Part shown: positions 16,152-26,115 of the stretch, one piece after another
Numbering within the stretch: the first letter of the stretch is position 1
Layout: each line of letters opens with the position of its first letter
NCBI RefSeq assembly: GCF_024582835.1
Contig: NZ_CP102096.1
Span: forward strand, 2,480,001-2,544,000
DNA: 64,000 nt
Direction: 5' to 3'
From: Vibrio japonicus
GTDB lineage: Bacteria; Pseudomonadota; Gammaproteobacteria; Enterobacterales; Vibrionaceae
Made by a program: the position numbers and the translations under genes
The notes under the pieces: generated by a model
What the model saw: only the letters and a program-made list of their open reading frames with translations
Databases searched by the model: none
What the model was told of the DNA's origin: nothing

Positions 16152-18007
16152 TAGTACACATCCCTCTGATAACGTTTTGCTTTACGTAAGTCATTAATAA
16201 ATTGTTCAGCATCATCACGTGGCATTTTGCCTTCTTGCTCTGCGACAATAACCAGCGCGTCATGAACATCTTTAGCCATGCGAGTCGCATCACCACATAC
16301 GTAGATGTAAGCGCCGTCTTGAATCCACTGCCATACTTGAGCCGCGTTTTCTAATATGCGGTGCTGTACGTAAACTTTTTCAACTTGGTCACGACTAAAA
16401 GCCACATCTAGACGGTTCAATAAGCCCGACTTTAAGTACTTCTGCCATTCAACCTGATACAAGAAGTCTTGGGTAAACGTACGGTCACCGAAGAACAACC
16501 AGTTCTTGCCCTCAGCATCGCGGTTATCACGCTCTTGGATGAAGCTACGGAATGGTGCAATACCAGTACCTGGGCCAATCATGATGATTGGAGTGTTATC
16601 ATCTTGAGGAAGTTTGAAGTTATTGTTGTTCTCTACGAACACCTTCACTTCTCCGCCTTCTTCTAAACGCTGAGTCAGGAAGCTCGATGCTCCACCTAAG
16701 CGTTTTTCGTCGTCTTTGTCGAACTCAACCAAGCCAACGGTAAGGTGCACTTCTTCATCTACTTCTGTTTGGCTCGATGCAATAGAGTACAAACGAGGAG
16801 TCAAACGGCGCAGTAAACCAACCAGCTCTTCCGCAGACAGCTTGGTTTTCTTCTCTGCTAATACGTCAACAACTTGAGTATTGGCTGAGTACTCGCGTAG
16901 CTTGTCTTTATCTTCCACCAGCTTTTGTAGCTTTTTGCTTCCAGATAGCTCAGCGAACTTGGTTACAAATTGTGGATTGGATGCAGTGATCTCATACTTG
17001 CTTACCAAAGCGCTATGAATAGAGAGACTTTCGCCATCAACATCAACGCTTTCAACACCAGATAAGCCCACTTTACTTAAAATTGCATTCGCAAGCTCAG
17101 AGCTATTCTCAAACCACACTCCCAAAGCATCGCCCGGCTGATAAGTTAAGCCTGAACCTTCAAGATCAATTTCCACATGACGAACATCTTTGCCTGAATC
17201 ACGACCCGTGATCTTTTGGCTTGCTAACAACGTTGCTGTATATGGATTTTGTTTGTTGTATTGAGAATGTCCCGACGCCTGTCCAACAGGTAGTTGCACG
17301 ACTTCAGCCTGTGGACCAGCCGCTAGGTCGTCTTTCACTTTGTCTAGGGCTTTCGCTTTCCAATCCGACGCAGGTGCTTCGTAGTCAACGTCGCAATCAA
17401 CGCGATCAATAAATGACGTTGCACCGAGCTTAGATAAATAAGCGTCAAAGTCTTTACCTGTTTGGCAGAAGAACTCATAGCTTGAATCACCCAAGCCAAT
17501 CACACCGTATTTCAGGTTTGGCAGCTTAGGTGCTTTCTTCGATTGCAAGAACTCATGGAGCTCAATAGCGTTATCTGGTGCTTCACCTTCACCGTTAGTC
17601 GACGCCACAATAATCACGTGGGTCTCTTTCGAAAGGTTCTTTCCTTTGTAGTCACTAGCGTCAAACAGCGCAACGTCGATACCTTGCGACTTTGCTTCTT
17701 GCTCAAGTGATTCAGCGACACCCTTCGCATTCCCCGTTTGAGAAGCGAAAATAATCGTCAACTTACCCGCTGGTTTAGCAGCAACCGCAACGGCTGCTTG
17801 CGTTAGTGGAGCAGACGCCGAAGCTGTCTGAGGTTGAGACTGTGCTAAACCCCAGAAATAACCACTCACCCAAGCGAGCTGTTGTGTCGATAGACCTGCT
17901 ACCGTTTGTTGTAATGAGCCAAGCTGCTGATCGTTTAGAGGAGCAGCAATTGACGGTAATTCTTGTGATGTGTTTCCTTGAGAGGGAACATTCTTGTTTA
18001 AAGACAT
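16151..18007 (-). CDS. cysJ: Sulfite reductase (NADPH) flavoprotein, alpha subunit
   Basis: Transfers electrons from NADPH through FAD and FMN to CysI. An N-terminal flavodoxin domain has the FMN loop [13 protein letters not shown] near residue 90. An FAD-binding reductase domain (RLYSIASS near 410) and an NADPH-binding end ([12 protein letters not shown] near 480; C-terminal DVY) follow. I start at the Met of MSLNKN (18007), giving 618 residues, because AGGGA lies ten bases upstream. An in-frame ATG 21 bases further up has no clear ribosome-binding site. First gene of cysJIH. Confidence 0.96.
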   Translation of the reverse strand: MSLNKNVPSQGNTSQELPSIAAPLNDQQLGSLQQTVAGLSTQQLAWVSGYFWGLAQSQPQTASASAPLTQAAVAVAAKPAGKLTIIFASQTGNAKGVAESLEQEAKSQGIDVALFDASDYKGKNLSKETHVIIVASTNGEGEAPDNAIELHEFLQSKKAPKLPNLKYGVIGLGDSSYEFFCQTGKDFDAYLSKLGATSFIDRVDCDVDYEAPASDWKAKALDKVKDDLAAGPQAEVVQLPVGQASGHSQYNKQNPYTATLLASQKITGRDSGKDVRHVEIDLEGSGLTYQPGDALGVWFENSSELANAILSKVGLSGVESVDVDGESLSIHSALVSKYEITASNPQFVTKFAELSGSKKLQKLVEDKDKLREYSANTQVVDVLAEKKTKLSAEELVGLLRRLTPRLYSIASSQTEVDEEVHLTVGLVEFDKDDEKRLGGASSFLTQRLEEGGEVKVFVENNNNFKLPQDDNTPIIMIGPGTGIAPFRSFIQERDNRDAEGKNWLFFGDRTFTQDFLYQVEWQKYLKSGLLNRLDVAFSRDQVEKVYVQHRILENAAQVWQWIQDGAYIYVCGDATRMAKDVHDALVIVAEQEGKMPRDDAEQFINDLRKAKRYQRDVY

Positions 18008-18130
18008 GGTCACGACATCCCTATTCATTGCGTGAGCATAGATTAACCACTCTTTTTAATAACAAGAAAGAATAGAAGTGAATGTTTTATAACTTTTTGG
18101 AAGTAAAAAATAGAGTAAGCCCAGTTGAAA

Positions 18131-18361
18131 CTATTTGGCCTCGATTCGAACTTGTTTAAAACCCACTGCCATCGCGGACTTAGACGCCAGATCCAAGTCT
18201 ATATAATGGCATTCTTCACCATGAGAATCGGTCAATAGCACAAACCCGCCGCGTGCATGGCGAAATTCCACTATCCATGTCCCTTCCTCGGCAGATGGCT
18301 CAATAATGGCTTCAACTAGCTGCTTTTCTCTAAATAAGTTTCTTAGCTCAGTGATCGTCAT
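18131..18361 (-). CDS. Small conserved-looking protein of unknown function
   Basis: I do not recognise this 76-residue protein. It starts MTITELRNLFREKQL with an AAGGA box seven bases upstream; an in-frame start 54 bases earlier lacks one. It has an N-terminal helix, then alternating beta-type segments (WIVEFRHARGGFVLLTD) and an acidic stretch. There is no signal peptide or membrane segment. It sits alone between cysJ and pspG on the same strand. The composition and clear RBS look like a real gene. A link to sulfur metabolism would be guesswork. Confidence 0.65.
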   Translation of the reverse strand: MTITELRNLFREKQLVEAIIEPSAEEGTWIVEFRHARGGFVLLTDSHGEECHYIDLDLASKSAMAVGFKQVRIEAK

Positions 18362-18463
18362 GAGATTCCTTTCTCTGGCAGATGTAAAACTCCCTATTAA
18401 GGATGGGTCAAACATAAAAAAGTGCTAAAGAAATATTGTAGATATAATTAAAGGGTATAAAAA

Positions 18464-18490
18464 AACGCCACTATATTTAGTGACGTTTTA
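18464..18490 (-). terminator. Terminator between pspG and the small unknown gene
   Basis: The stem AACGTCACTA / TAGTGGCGTT is followed on the minus strand by seven Ts. It would end the pspG transcript. The reverse orientation also carries a short T-run. Confidence 0.7.
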
Positions 18491-18618
18491 ATAAATGCGC
18501 GTTGTTCTAAAGCAGAAGTCAGCGGCCCTATTTTGTCGGTATCGCAGACGAATGAATGACAACGTGAAGCCATCTTAAGGCAACGCTCAGCCTGAACACC
18601 TATAAATCACATAGCCAT

Positions 18619-18828
18619 TTACCTTGATTGGGCGACATGGGACTTAAAGAACCAAATACCTATAGCGATAACGATTAGCCATGGAAGAAGCTTAAGTACC
18701 GCCCCCAACATTCCAAGTAATACCATCACAACAATAGAAAATGCCACCGCAGCAAATACAGTAAGCATAGTTACACCTGTCACTAACAGGGTAGCGGTAA
18801 ATACCAGAATAAAGATTAACTCAAACAT
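18619..18828 (-). CDS. pspG: Envelope stress phage shock protein G
   Basis: A small inner-membrane protein of the phage-shock response. The 69 residues begin MFELIFILVF, with two or three hydrophobic segments and the KLLPWL motif that also occurs in Escherichia coli PspG. I chose the ATG at 18828, six bases after AAGGAG. The ATG two codons upstream directly abuts the RBS. Neighbouring dusA is also its neighbour in enterobacteria. In E. coli pspG is controlled by PspF and sigma-54, and a sigma-54-like site lies upstream here. Confidence 0.88.
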   Translation of the reverse strand: MFELIFILVFTATLLVTGVTMLTVFAAVAFSIVVMVLLGMLGAVLKLLPWLIVIAIGIWFFKSHVAQSR

Positions 18829-18856
18829 ACGCATCTCCTTTGTTTAAGTTAACCTA

Positions 18857-18872
18857 TCAGGATGCATGCCAA
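18857..18872 (-). promoter_or_regulatory. Candidate sigma-54 promoter of pspG
   Basis: The minus strand reads TTGGCATGCATCCTGA about 30 bases before the start codon. It matches the -24 element (TTGGCA) well, with GG-N10-GA where the consensus has GG-N10-GC at -12. Location upstream of a known PspF target strengthens a sequence match that is not perfect. Confidence 0.5.
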
Positions 18873-18917
18873 CATTTTGACTAAAAATAAATCATTGATT
18901 AATAATAGATAAAATGA

Positions 18918-18940
18918 AAGGCACTCAAAGTGAGTGCCTT
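18918..18940 (-). terminator. Terminator of dusA
   Basis: The stem AAGGCACTCA / TGAGTGCCTT is followed on the minus strand by TTCATTTTAT, about 45 bases after the dusA stop. Confidence 0.8.
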
Positions 18941-18985
18941 AAATAATCTGAAGTTGGTATTTTTAACCAGTGCAATTGGTGATTT

Positions 18986-19990
18986 TTACACATCCAACTC
19001 TTTCGGTATTTTAGCTAACGCTGCTTCAACCACTTCAATACCAGCACCCGGTTTATGCGCGTTTTCGCTGATATAACGACGCCACTGGCGAGCGCCCGGC
19101 ATGTTTTGAAATAAACCCAGCATATGACGCGTAATATGGCCAAGGTATGCCCCGTTCGCCAACTGTTGTTCGATGTACGGATACATCTCTTGCACAACTT
19201 GAGTACGCTTTTTGATCGGCTTGTCCAAACCGAAGATCTGTTGATCCACTTCAGCAAGGATGTATGGGTTTTGGTATGCCTCACGCCCAACCATCACACC
19301 ATCTAGGTGCTTGAGATGCTCTTTGGTCTCTTCCAAAGTTTTAACCCCACCATTCACCGCAATCGTCAGATGCGGGAAATCATTCTTCAACTGGTAAGCG
19401 CGCGGGTAATCCAACGGTGGTATTTCACGGTTTTCTTTCGGGCTCAGACCGGATAGCCACGCTTTACGGGCATGAATAGTGAACTGTTCACTGCCACCTT
19501 TCTCTGACACGATAGAAACGAAGTCCGTTAAGAACTCGTACGAGTCTTGGTCATCGATACCGATACGCGTTTTCACTGTCACCGGCACGTCTACAACCTC
19601 TTTCATTGCTGCAATGCAATCTGCAACAAGCTGAGGCTCTGCCATCAAACAAGCACCAAAACGACCATTCTGCACTCGGTCAGATGGACAACCAACGTTA
19701 AGGTTGATTTCATCATATCCACGTTCTGCCGCTAGCTTGGCGCAAGTCGCTAAATCTTGAGGGTTCGATCCACCAAGCTGTAGCGCGACTGGGTGTTCTT
19801 CTTCGTTATACGCCAGAAAATCCCCTTTGCCGTGAATAATCGCACCAGTAGTGACCATTTCCGTATACAGCAAAGTTTCACTCGTCAGCAGGCGATGGAA
19901 GTAGCGGCAATGGCGGTCTGTCCAATCCAACATTGGAGCGATAGAAAAGCGCTGTAAGGCAAAGTCGTTTTTTACATCGGTGTTAGACAC
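18986..19990 (-). CDS. dusA: tRNA-dihydrouridine(20/20a) synthase
   Basis: An FMN-dependent enzyme that reduces uridine in the D-loop of tRNAs at positions 20 and 20a. The 334-residue protein opens with the FMN-barrel signature [12 protein letters not shown]. It has the catalytic Cys in GRFGACLM after the [10 protein letters not shown] segment near residue 100, and the RNA-binding KTRIG and NGG motifs. The length and the signature YTEMVTTGA fit the DusA subgroup. Divergent from zur, with a 347-base gap between them. Confidence 0.95.
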   Translation of the reverse strand: MSNTDVKNDFALQRFSIAPMLDWTDRHCRYFHRLLTSETLLYTEMVTTGAIIHGKGDFLAYNEEEHPVALQLGGSNPQDLATCAKLAAERGYDEINLNVGCPSDRVQNGRFGACLMAEPQLVADCIAAMKEVVDVPVTVKTRIGIDDQDSYEFLTDFVSIVSEKGGSEQFTIHARKAWLSGLSPKENREIPPLDYPRAYQLKNDFPHLTIAVNGGVKTLEETKEHLKHLDGVMVGREAYQNPYILAEVDQQIFGLDKPIKKRTQVVQEMYPYIEQQLANGAYLGHITRHMLGLFQNMPGARQWRRYISENAHKPGAGIEVVEAALAKIPKELDV

Positions 19991-20337
19991 TGAGTGATCC
20001 TCATAAAGTCTATTTGGTGAAGTCTGATTGCAGGGTTGTAGATGTTGAATGTCTCTTAACGCGACAAGTCTACCTTTACTGCAATTTTAAAAATTAATCG
20101 CGTATTATACACTACAGGGGAAGATCATTTACAGAACATCACGACTTATCGAGATATTTTCATTTAAGACGTATTTTTTGTTTTGGTTATCAATCAGATT
20201 AATGCCGCACCTTTATTGCCACACATGACCTTTTCAGTCTGGGTTTAAGTAAAAGCATTGATGAAACCATCAAAATTAGACAGTTAGACGACGTTTGCAG
20301 CTAATCAATGATATATTGTTAACAACGTCCATGAGTA
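19991..20337. promoter_or_regulatory. Divergent dusA / zur intergenic region
   Basis: The gap contains a TATAAT -10 box on the minus strand near 20104-20109, oriented toward dusA and without a strong -35. Toward zur there is an A/T-rich stretch with a TTGTTAACAA palindrome near 20315. I saw no convincing Zur box and no ORF. Confidence 0.45.
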
Positions 20338-20787
20338 ATGGTGAAAAGTTTGGACCAGCAGTTAGTCAAACAAATTGAAGAAATATGTGCCTCTCGCGGA
20401 GTACGGTTAACAACGCAAAGAAAAAGAGTTTTCGAACTTATTTGCACTAGCCCAAAAGCGTCTAGCGCTTACGAGCTTTTAGAGCAGTTACAAAAAGTAG
20501 AGCCTCAGGCCAAACCTCCTACTGTTTATAGAGCATTAGATTTCTTACTGGATCAAGGCTTCATACACCGTGTAGAGTCAACCAACAGCTACATTCAATG
20601 CTGCTCCTGTAACGCTCATCAACATTACTCGCATCTTTTGATATGTGATAAATGCAGTAACGTTATTGAACTACAAGATGATAGTTTGGTAGCCTTATTA
20701 GTTGAAAATGCAGAAAAACATGGATTTACAATCACCAATCACGTCCTAGAAACACACGGGGTTTGTAGAAACTGTCGTTCTGAATAG
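20338..20787 (+). CDS. zur: Zinc uptake regulator of the Fur family
   Basis: A 149-residue metalloregulator that represses zinc uptake genes when zinc is plentiful. A winged helix occupies the N-terminal half (TTQRKRVFELI, then KPPTVYRALDFLLDQGFIHRVES). The C-terminal dimerisation domain has two structural zinc pairs, CDKC near residue 108 and CRNC at the C-terminus. A CCSC motif in place of the His/Glu-rich stretch of Fur points to Zur. The window also encodes a zinc-ribbon-type L36, a protein often involved in zinc economy, but no Zur box was seen near it. Confidence 0.9.
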   Translation: MVKSLDQQLVKQIEEICASRGVRLTTQRKRVFELICTSPKASSAYELLEQLQKVEPQAKPPTVYRALDFLLDQGFIHRVESTNSYIQCCSCNAHQHYSHLLICDKCSNVIELQDDSLVALLVENAEKHGFTITNHVLETHGVCRNCRSE

Positions 20788-20812
20788 CGAAATAAATATA
20801 TAGAAGAAAATT

Positions 20813-21274
20813 ATGCGCGCTGAATTTGTAAACCCGTTTTTAGCTTCTTTAATGAACGTACTGAAAACGATGGCTTCATTAGAAATAAAGCCACAGAAGC
20901 CTCGTGTGAAAAAAGATGAAATAGCACGTGGTGATGTGTCTGGCCTGATAGGAATGGTTGGTCCGCAAACCCGCGGTTCTATGTCTATAACGTTTGACGA
21001 AAGTCTCGCTCTCGAAATCATGAACAACATGCTTGGTGAAAGACCCAACGGCGTGAACGATGAAGTCACAGACATGGTAGGCGAAATCACCAATATGGTG
21101 ACAGGTGGCGCGAAACGCATCCTTGCAGAAAGTGGGTTTGATTTTGATATGGCTACTCCTGTCGTTGTTTCAGGCAAAGGCCATACTATTCGTCATAAAT
21201 GTGAAGGCTCAATCATCATTATGCCTTTCACATCTCAATGGGGTAACGCCTTTATTGAAATCTGTTTCGAGTAA
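20813..21274 (+). CDS. CheX-type chemotaxis phosphatase family protein
   Basis: The 153 residues align in pattern with CheX/CheC phosphatases that dephosphorylate CheY-P. The characteristic E-x2-N active-site helix is present in VGEITNMVTGGAKR near residue 88. It starts 25 bases after zur and is likely co-transcribed. There are no membrane segments. Whether it acts on flagellar CheY or another response regulator cannot be told from sequence. Confidence 0.85.
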   Translation: MRAEFVNPFLASLMNVLKTMASLEIKPQKPRVKKDEIARGDVSGLIGMVGPQTRGSMSITFDESLALEIMNNMLGERPNGVNDEVTDMVGEITNMVTGGAKRILAESGFDFDMATPVVVSGKGHTIRHKCEGSIIIMPFTSQWGNAFIEICFE

Positions 21275-21290
21275 CCAATATCCAAAAAGT

Positions 21291-21318
21291 AAAAAGCTTC
21301 CTTTGTGGAAGCTTTTTT
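21291..21318. terminator. Bidirectional terminator between cheX-like gene and cysC
   Basis: AAAAAGCTTCC / GGAAGCTTTTTT forms a symmetrical stem with A/T runs on both sides. It serves both the plus-strand zur transcript and the minus-strand cys operon. Confidence 0.8.
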
Positions 21319-21323
21319 ATTGT

Positions 21324-21941
21324 TTACGCAATGATATCTCGTTGCTGCAAAACCTTGATGCAATCCTCAACCAACTCATCAATCGATTTGTCTCCAGCAA
21401 GTAAATCTATTTCTGGATTGATTGGCGCTTCGTAGTCTGAATCGATACCAGTGAAGTTTCGTATCTCGCCCGCACGTGCTTTCTTATACAAACCTTTTGG
21501 ATCACGCTGCTCACAGACTTCAAGCGACGTATTCACGTACACTTCTAAAAACTCGCCTGCAGGCACCATGTCTCTCACTAGTTGACGTTCCGCTCGGTGA
21601 GGAGAAATAAATGCCGACAGAACAATAAGCCCCGCATCCGCCATCAGCTTAGCAAGTTCTCCAATACGGCGAATATTTTCTCTGCGGTCTTGCTCAGAGA
21701 AACCCAGATCACTGCATAACCCGTGACGCACGTTATCACCATCAAGCAAGTAAGTATGATACCCCTGCTCAGCCAATTTATTTTCTAACGCGCCCGCCAC
21801 GGTAGATTTACCGGCACCAGACAATCCCGTAAACCACAATATGACTGGTTTTTGTTGCTTTAACTTAGCTCGGAACTCTTTATCGATGGCGTGCTGATGC
21901 CAAACGATGTTCTCGTCTTTAATCGGCGTTTCCGCTGTCAT
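21324..21941 (-). CDS. cysC: Adenylyl-sulfate kinase
   Basis: Phosphorylates APS to PAPS, the substrate of CysH. The 205 residues contain a P-loop GLSGAGKST at about 39-47, the [17 protein letters not shown] substrate motif near 67 and the [10 protein letters not shown] segment. Last gene of the cobA-cysD-cysN-permease-cysC cluster, 12 bases after the permease. Confidence 0.96.
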   Translation of the reverse strand: MTAETPIKDENIVWHQHAIDKEFRAKLKQQKPVILWFTGLSGAGKSTVAGALENKLAEQGYHTYLLDGDNVRHGLCSDLGFSEQDRRENIRRIGELAKLMADAGLIVLSAFISPHRAERQLVRDMVPAGEFLEVYVNTSLEVCEQRDPKGLYKKARAGEIRNFTGIDSDYEAPINPEIDLLAGDKSIDELVEDCIKVLQQRDIIA

Positions 21942-21953
21942 AATTCAATCCTT

Positions 21954-23678
21954 TTAAAACGGGAAAAACTGAGGGATAAGCGCTAACACTAATACCGAAT
22001 AAACAATAGAAATCGGTATGCCCACCCTAATGTAGTCAGTCAATTTGTAATTCCCTACGCTGTATACCAAAAGATTAGTCTGATATCCGTAAGGAGAGAT
22101 AAAACTTGCGCTAGCACCGAATAATATCGCCATTATGAATGGCATCGGATCCACACCATAGCTGATTGCCATACTATAACCGAGTGGAAAAGCTAACGCT
22201 GCCGCAGCATTATTGGTGACCAATTCGGTAAGTACTAACGTCAGCAAATAAGTCGCAACTAACGCACCAAATACACCCCAGCCATTAAAGCTTTCCATGA
22301 ACATTTGGCCTAGGCTTTCTGATAAACCAGAGGAAAGCATTAACTGCGCAATAGAAAGAGCTGAGCCCACAATGACAACGATATCGATAGGAAAGCGACG
22401 GCGTAGCTCGCTTAATTGAACAATACCGCTAAATACTGCCACCAGCAAAAACACCGACAAGCCTTTGATAAGTGGTACCCACCCCAGCAACGCCGAGACG
22501 ATCACCGAGGCAAAACCCAGCAGCACCATCGTAGATTTGCGTGCATCTAAGCGCGCGCTGGAGTCCAAGTCATTCACCACCACAAATTCTTTGCGATGCG
22601 CACGGCGCTCTTGCTCAAAGCGTTTCCCTGGCACTAAAACCAAGGTGTCACCAGCGTTTAACGTGATGTTGCCCAAACCGCCTTGCAGCCTTTCGTGGCC
22701 ACGTCGGATCGCCACAACTACGGCGTCAAAACGGTCACGGAAGTGGCTAGATTTCAGGGTCTTGTTACAAAAGCTCGCGGAAGAGCTCACCACAACTTCG
22801 ACAAAGCTTTGCCCGTTGAGGTGATGTTGACCGAATAAAGTCAGCCCTTGAATATCTTGCAACGTCGCGACACTTTCTACGTCACCACAAAACAGTAAGC
22901 TGTCTCGCGCTTGCAGAACGAAATCGGGTTCGACGGGCGCAATGGTTTTACCGTCGCGTACCACCTCGGCCAAAAACAGCTTACGCAGAGCACGTAGATT
23001 ATTCTCATTGATGCTGCGTCCAACCAATGGCGATCCCGGTTCGACTTTCGCTTCGAGGAAATAAGAGAGTTCATCTTGGTTATGATCTTCATAACTCGGT
23101 AATAGATAGCTCAGCGGGATCAAGATCATGAGCCCAGCCACTAATACCGACAATCCGATCATGCTCGGGGTAAAGAACCCCAAACTAGGTAGCCCTGCAT
23201 CTTCGACAAAACTATTGATGATCAAATTGGTTGAGGTACCGATCAACGTCAGCGTTCCACCTAATATCGCCGCATAAGAAAGTGGGATAAGTAGTTTGGA
23301 TGGCGCGTGCTGCTGGTTACGTTTGATCGCACTGATCAACGAGACCACCACAGCGGTATTGTTAGTAAATGAAGATAAAAATGCGGTCGATAGCCCCAGC
23401 TTAGCGACAACAGTGCCTAGGCACCCCGTCGATAACGAGCGGCTCACCCAACTGATCAGCATGGTTTTTTCTATCGCCGCTGATGCCACGATAAGCAGCA
23501 CCAACGTCAATAATGAAGAGTTGGTAAAGTTAGTGGCAACGTCGCCAACTTCAATCAATCCCGCCATGAAAGCAATAAATGCCGCCCCAGCAAAAATGAA
23601 GCTTGGTTTAATGCGTGTGCTGAGCAAACAGGTCACTGTTCCCAATAACAACGCCAACACAAAACCTTGTTGCCACAT
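21954..23678 (-). CDS. SLC13/DASS-type permease with two RCK_C domains, probable sulfate transporter
   Basis: A 574-residue inner-membrane protein. Hydrophobic helices occupy residues 1-190 and 390-574. Between them lies a soluble part (about 200-375) with two TrkA-C-like repeats (ARDSLLFCGDVES; AGDTLVLVPGKRFEQE). The signatures SFTNNTAVVV and LIGTSTNLIINSF match divalent-anion transporters of the CysQ/SAC1 type. Its place between cysN and cysC argues for sulfate uptake. The substrate is inferred from context, and other oxyanions are possible. Confidence 0.85.
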   Translation of the reverse strand: MWQQGFVLALLLGTVTCLLSTRIKPSFIFAGAAFIAFMAGLIEVGDVATNFTNSSLLTLVLLIVASAAIEKTMLISWVSRSLSTGCLGTVVAKLGLSTAFLSSFTNNTAVVVSLISAIKRNQQHAPSKLLIPLSYAAILGGTLTLIGTSTNLIINSFVEDAGLPSLGFFTPSMIGLSVLVAGLMILIPLSYLLPSYEDHNQDELSYFLEAKVEPGSPLVGRSINENNLRALRKLFLAEVVRDGKTIAPVEPDFVLQARDSLLFCGDVESVATLQDIQGLTLFGQHHLNGQSFVEVVVSSSASFCNKTLKSSHFRDRFDAVVVAIRRGHERLQGGLGNITLNAGDTLVLVPGKRFEQERRAHRKEFVVVNDLDSSARLDARKSTMVLLGFASVIVSALLGWVPLIKGLSVFLLVAVFSGIVQLSELRRRFPIDIVVIVGSALSIAQLMLSSGLSESLGQMFMESFNGWGVFGALVATYLLTLVLTELVTNNAAAALAFPLGYSMAISYGVDPMPFIMAILFGASASFISPYGYQTNLLVYSVGNYKLTDYIRVGIPISIVYSVLVLALIPQFFPF

Positions 23679-23704
23679 AACTTTTCCTTGTCAGTAATGA
23701 GTAC

Positions 23705-25132
23705 TTATTTAAGTAACTGACTGATGTCTTTCGCTTCCCAATGCGGGAAGTGTTTACGTACAAGAGCGTTCAGCTCCAGCTCAAAGGCTGAGATATCACC
23801 CGTTTGTTTTTCAACTTGAGTGAGGCTTTCACGTACCAAGCCCGCACCAACAGTCACGTTAGATAAACGGTCGATGATGATGAAACCACCTGTGTCTTGA
23901 CACTCTAAGTAGTGGTCCAATGCCACAGACTCGTTCAATGTCAACTCACACAAACCAATGCCATTCAGTGGCAGCTCAACCGCACTGTGTGTCGATAGGT
24001 TGTTGATGTCGTATTGGTGACGAATCGCCTCTACACGACCAACGGTCTTCTTGCCCGCAATCTTGATGTCATACTCGCGACCCGGTTGCAGTGGTTGCTC
24101 TGTCATCCAAACCACATCGGCGAGCAGGTGGTTGCTGGATTCGACTTTTGACTCTTCCAGCACAATCAAGTCACCACGGCTGATGTCGATTTCGTCTGCT
24201 AGAGTCAGAGTCACAGCAAGGCCTGCCTGCGCGCGTTCTAAATCGCCATCGAATGTCACGATGCGCGCAACGGTCGACGTTTTGCCTGAAGGGAGCGCTT
24301 TAATACGGTCGCCCACTTTCACTTCACCGCCCGCAACCGTGCCCGCAAAACCGCGGAAGTCGAGGTTAGGACGGTTCACGTATTGCACCGGGAAGCGGAA
24401 TTCACCGACTTTCTTCTCGCGGTCAACATCGACATTTTCTAACAGCTCAAGCAGTGACGGGCCTTCAAACCATGTCATGTTGGCGCTGGCTTCGACCACG
24501 TTGTCGCCTTCCAGTGCCGACAGTGGAATGATTTGAATATCGGTTTCGCCTTGCAAGTGCTTAGAGAACGCTAAATACTCTTCACGAATCTCTTCAAAAC
24601 GCTGCTGTGAATAATCGACAAGATCCATCTTGTTCACCGCAACGATAAAGTGCTTCAGACCCAGCAAGTTGGAAATGAATGAGTGACGACGCGTTTGATC
24701 CAGCACGCCTTTGCGCGCATCAATCAAGATCACCGCCAGATCACACGTCGAGGCACCCGTCGCCATATTACGCGTGTACTGCTCGTGTCCCGGTGTATCG
24801 GCGATGATGAACTTACGCTTCTGGGTTGAGAAGTAACGGTAAGCTACATCAATCGTGATCCCTTGTTCACGCTCGGCTTGTAGGCCGTCAACCAGCAAGG
24901 CTAAGTCTGGTCGCTCACCCGTTGTACCTACACGTTGGCTGTCCGAGTGAACCGCTGCCAATTGATCTTCATAAATTTGTTTCGAGTCATGCAGCAAGCG
25001 ACCGATCAAGGTACTTTTGCCGTCATCAACTGAGCCACACGTTAAGAATCTAAGTAGTGACTTGTACTGGTGCTGTTTGAGGTAACCTTCGATACCTAGC
25101 TCTGCTAATTGAGCTTCTACTGCGCTATTCAT
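23705..25132 (-). CDS. cysN: Sulfate adenylyltransferase subunit 1 (GTPase)
   Basis: The regulatory GTPase of ATP sulfurylase; GTP hydrolysis drives APS formation by CysD. The 475 residues resemble EF-Tu/EF1A: P-loop GSVDDGKST near 33-41, switch II DTPGHEQ, and base specificity NKMD, followed by beta-barrel domains. There is no fused kinase domain; CysC is separate. It follows cysD by 20 bases. Confidence 0.96.
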   Translation of the reverse strand: MNSAVEAQLAELGIEGYLKQHQYKSLLRFLTCGSVDDGKSTLIGRLLHDSKQIYEDQLAAVHSDSQRVGTTGERPDLALLVDGLQAEREQGITIDVAYRYFSTQKRKFIIADTPGHEQYTRNMATGASTCDLAVILIDARKGVLDQTRRHSFISNLLGLKHFIVAVNKMDLVDYSQQRFEEIREEYLAFSKHLQGETDIQIIPLSALEGDNVVEASANMTWFEGPSLLELLENVDVDREKKVGEFRFPVQYVNRPNLDFRGFAGTVAGGEVKVGDRIKALPSGKTSTVARIVTFDGDLERAQAGLAVTLTLADEIDISRGDLIVLEESKVESSNHLLADVVWMTEQPLQPGREYDIKIAGKKTVGRVEAIRHQYDINNLSTHSAVELPLNGIGLCELTLNESVALDHYLECQDTGGFIIIDRLSNVTVGAGLVRESLTQVEKQTGDISAFELELNALVRKHFPHWEAKDISQLLK

Positions 25133-25152
25133 TTTCTTTCCTTAGATCCTGT

Positions 25153-26061
25153 TTAGAAGTAACCCTGACGCTTTTTCAGCTCCATCGATCCGGACTGATC
25201 GTGGTCGATCGCTCGGCCCTGACGTTCGCTCGATGTCGCAACCAGCATCTCTTCGATAATGCCTGTCAGCGTGTTGGCTTCTGATTCGATCGCGCCGGTC
25301 AGTGGGTAACAACCCAACGTACGGAAGCGAACGCTTTTCTCTTCAATTTTCTCGCCGGGTTGTAGCTTCATACGATCGTCGTCGACCATGATCAACATGC
25401 CATCGCGCTCTACTACCGGACGCTTCTCTGAAAGATAAAGCGGTACGATCTCGATATTTTCTAAGTAGATGTATTGCCAGATATCTAACTCGGTCCAGTT
25501 AGATAGTGGGAACACACGGATGCTTTCGCCTTTGTTGATTTGGCCGTTGTACGTACGCCAAAGCTCAGGACGTTGATTCTTTGGATCCCAGGTATGGTTC
25601 TTATCGCGGAACGAGTACACACGCTCTTTAGCACGTGATTTTTCTTCATCACGGCGCGCGCCACCAAAAGCAGCATCAAAACCGTATTTGTTCAGCGCTT
25701 GCTTCAAGCCTTGGGTTTTCATGATGTCAGTGTGCTTTGAAGAACCGTGTTCAAATGGGCTAATCCCCATCGCCAGACCTTCTGGGTTCTTATGTACCAA
25801 AAGCTCAAAGCCGTATTTCTCTGCCGTACGATCACGGAACTCGATCATCTCTTTGAATTTCCAATCCGTGTCGACGTGCAGCAGCGGGAAAGGGATCTTG
25901 CCTGGGTAAAATGCTTTACGCGCAAGATGCAGCATCACGGATGAGTCCTTACCGATGGAGTACATCATCACTGGGTTATCGAATTCAGCAGCTACTTCAC
26001 GGATGATATGGATACTCTCCGCTTCCAGCTGCTTCAAATGGGTTAATCGTTCTTGGTCCAT
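25153..26061 (-). CDS. cysD: Sulfate adenylyltransferase subunit 2
   Basis: The catalytic subunit that makes APS from ATP and sulfate. I chose the start [10 protein letters not shown] at 26061, giving 302 residues exactly as in Escherichia coli, with AAGGAAG seven bases upstream. An earlier in-frame start would add 15 unconserved residues. The PP-loop motif [20 protein letters not shown] is near residue 35, and the C-terminus ends in [11 protein letters not shown]. Confidence 0.96.
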   Translation of the reverse strand: MDQERLTHLKQLEAESIHIIREVAAEFDNPVMMYSIGKDSSVMLHLARKAFYPGKIPFPLLHVDTDWKFKEMIEFRDRTAEKYGFELLVHKNPEGLAMGISPFEHGSSKHTDIMKTQGLKQALNKYGFDAAFGGARRDEEKSRAKERVYSFRDKNHTWDPKNQRPELWRTYNGQINKGESIRVFPLSNWTELDIWQYIYLENIEIVPLYLSEKRPVVERDGMLIMVDDDRMKLQPGEKIEEKSVRFRTLGCYPLTGAIESEANTLTGIIEEMLVATSSERQGRAIDHDQSGSMELKKRQGYF

Positions 26062-26115
26062 GTTAGGGCTTCCTTTACGACTCTTAATGAGCTTCTGACT
26101 AGTCAAAATTTGGTG

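Noticed and set aside
18980..21320. Zur box near zur, dusA or rpmJ
   Set aside because: I searched by eye for the palindromic Zur consensus and saw nothing convincing in these control regions.
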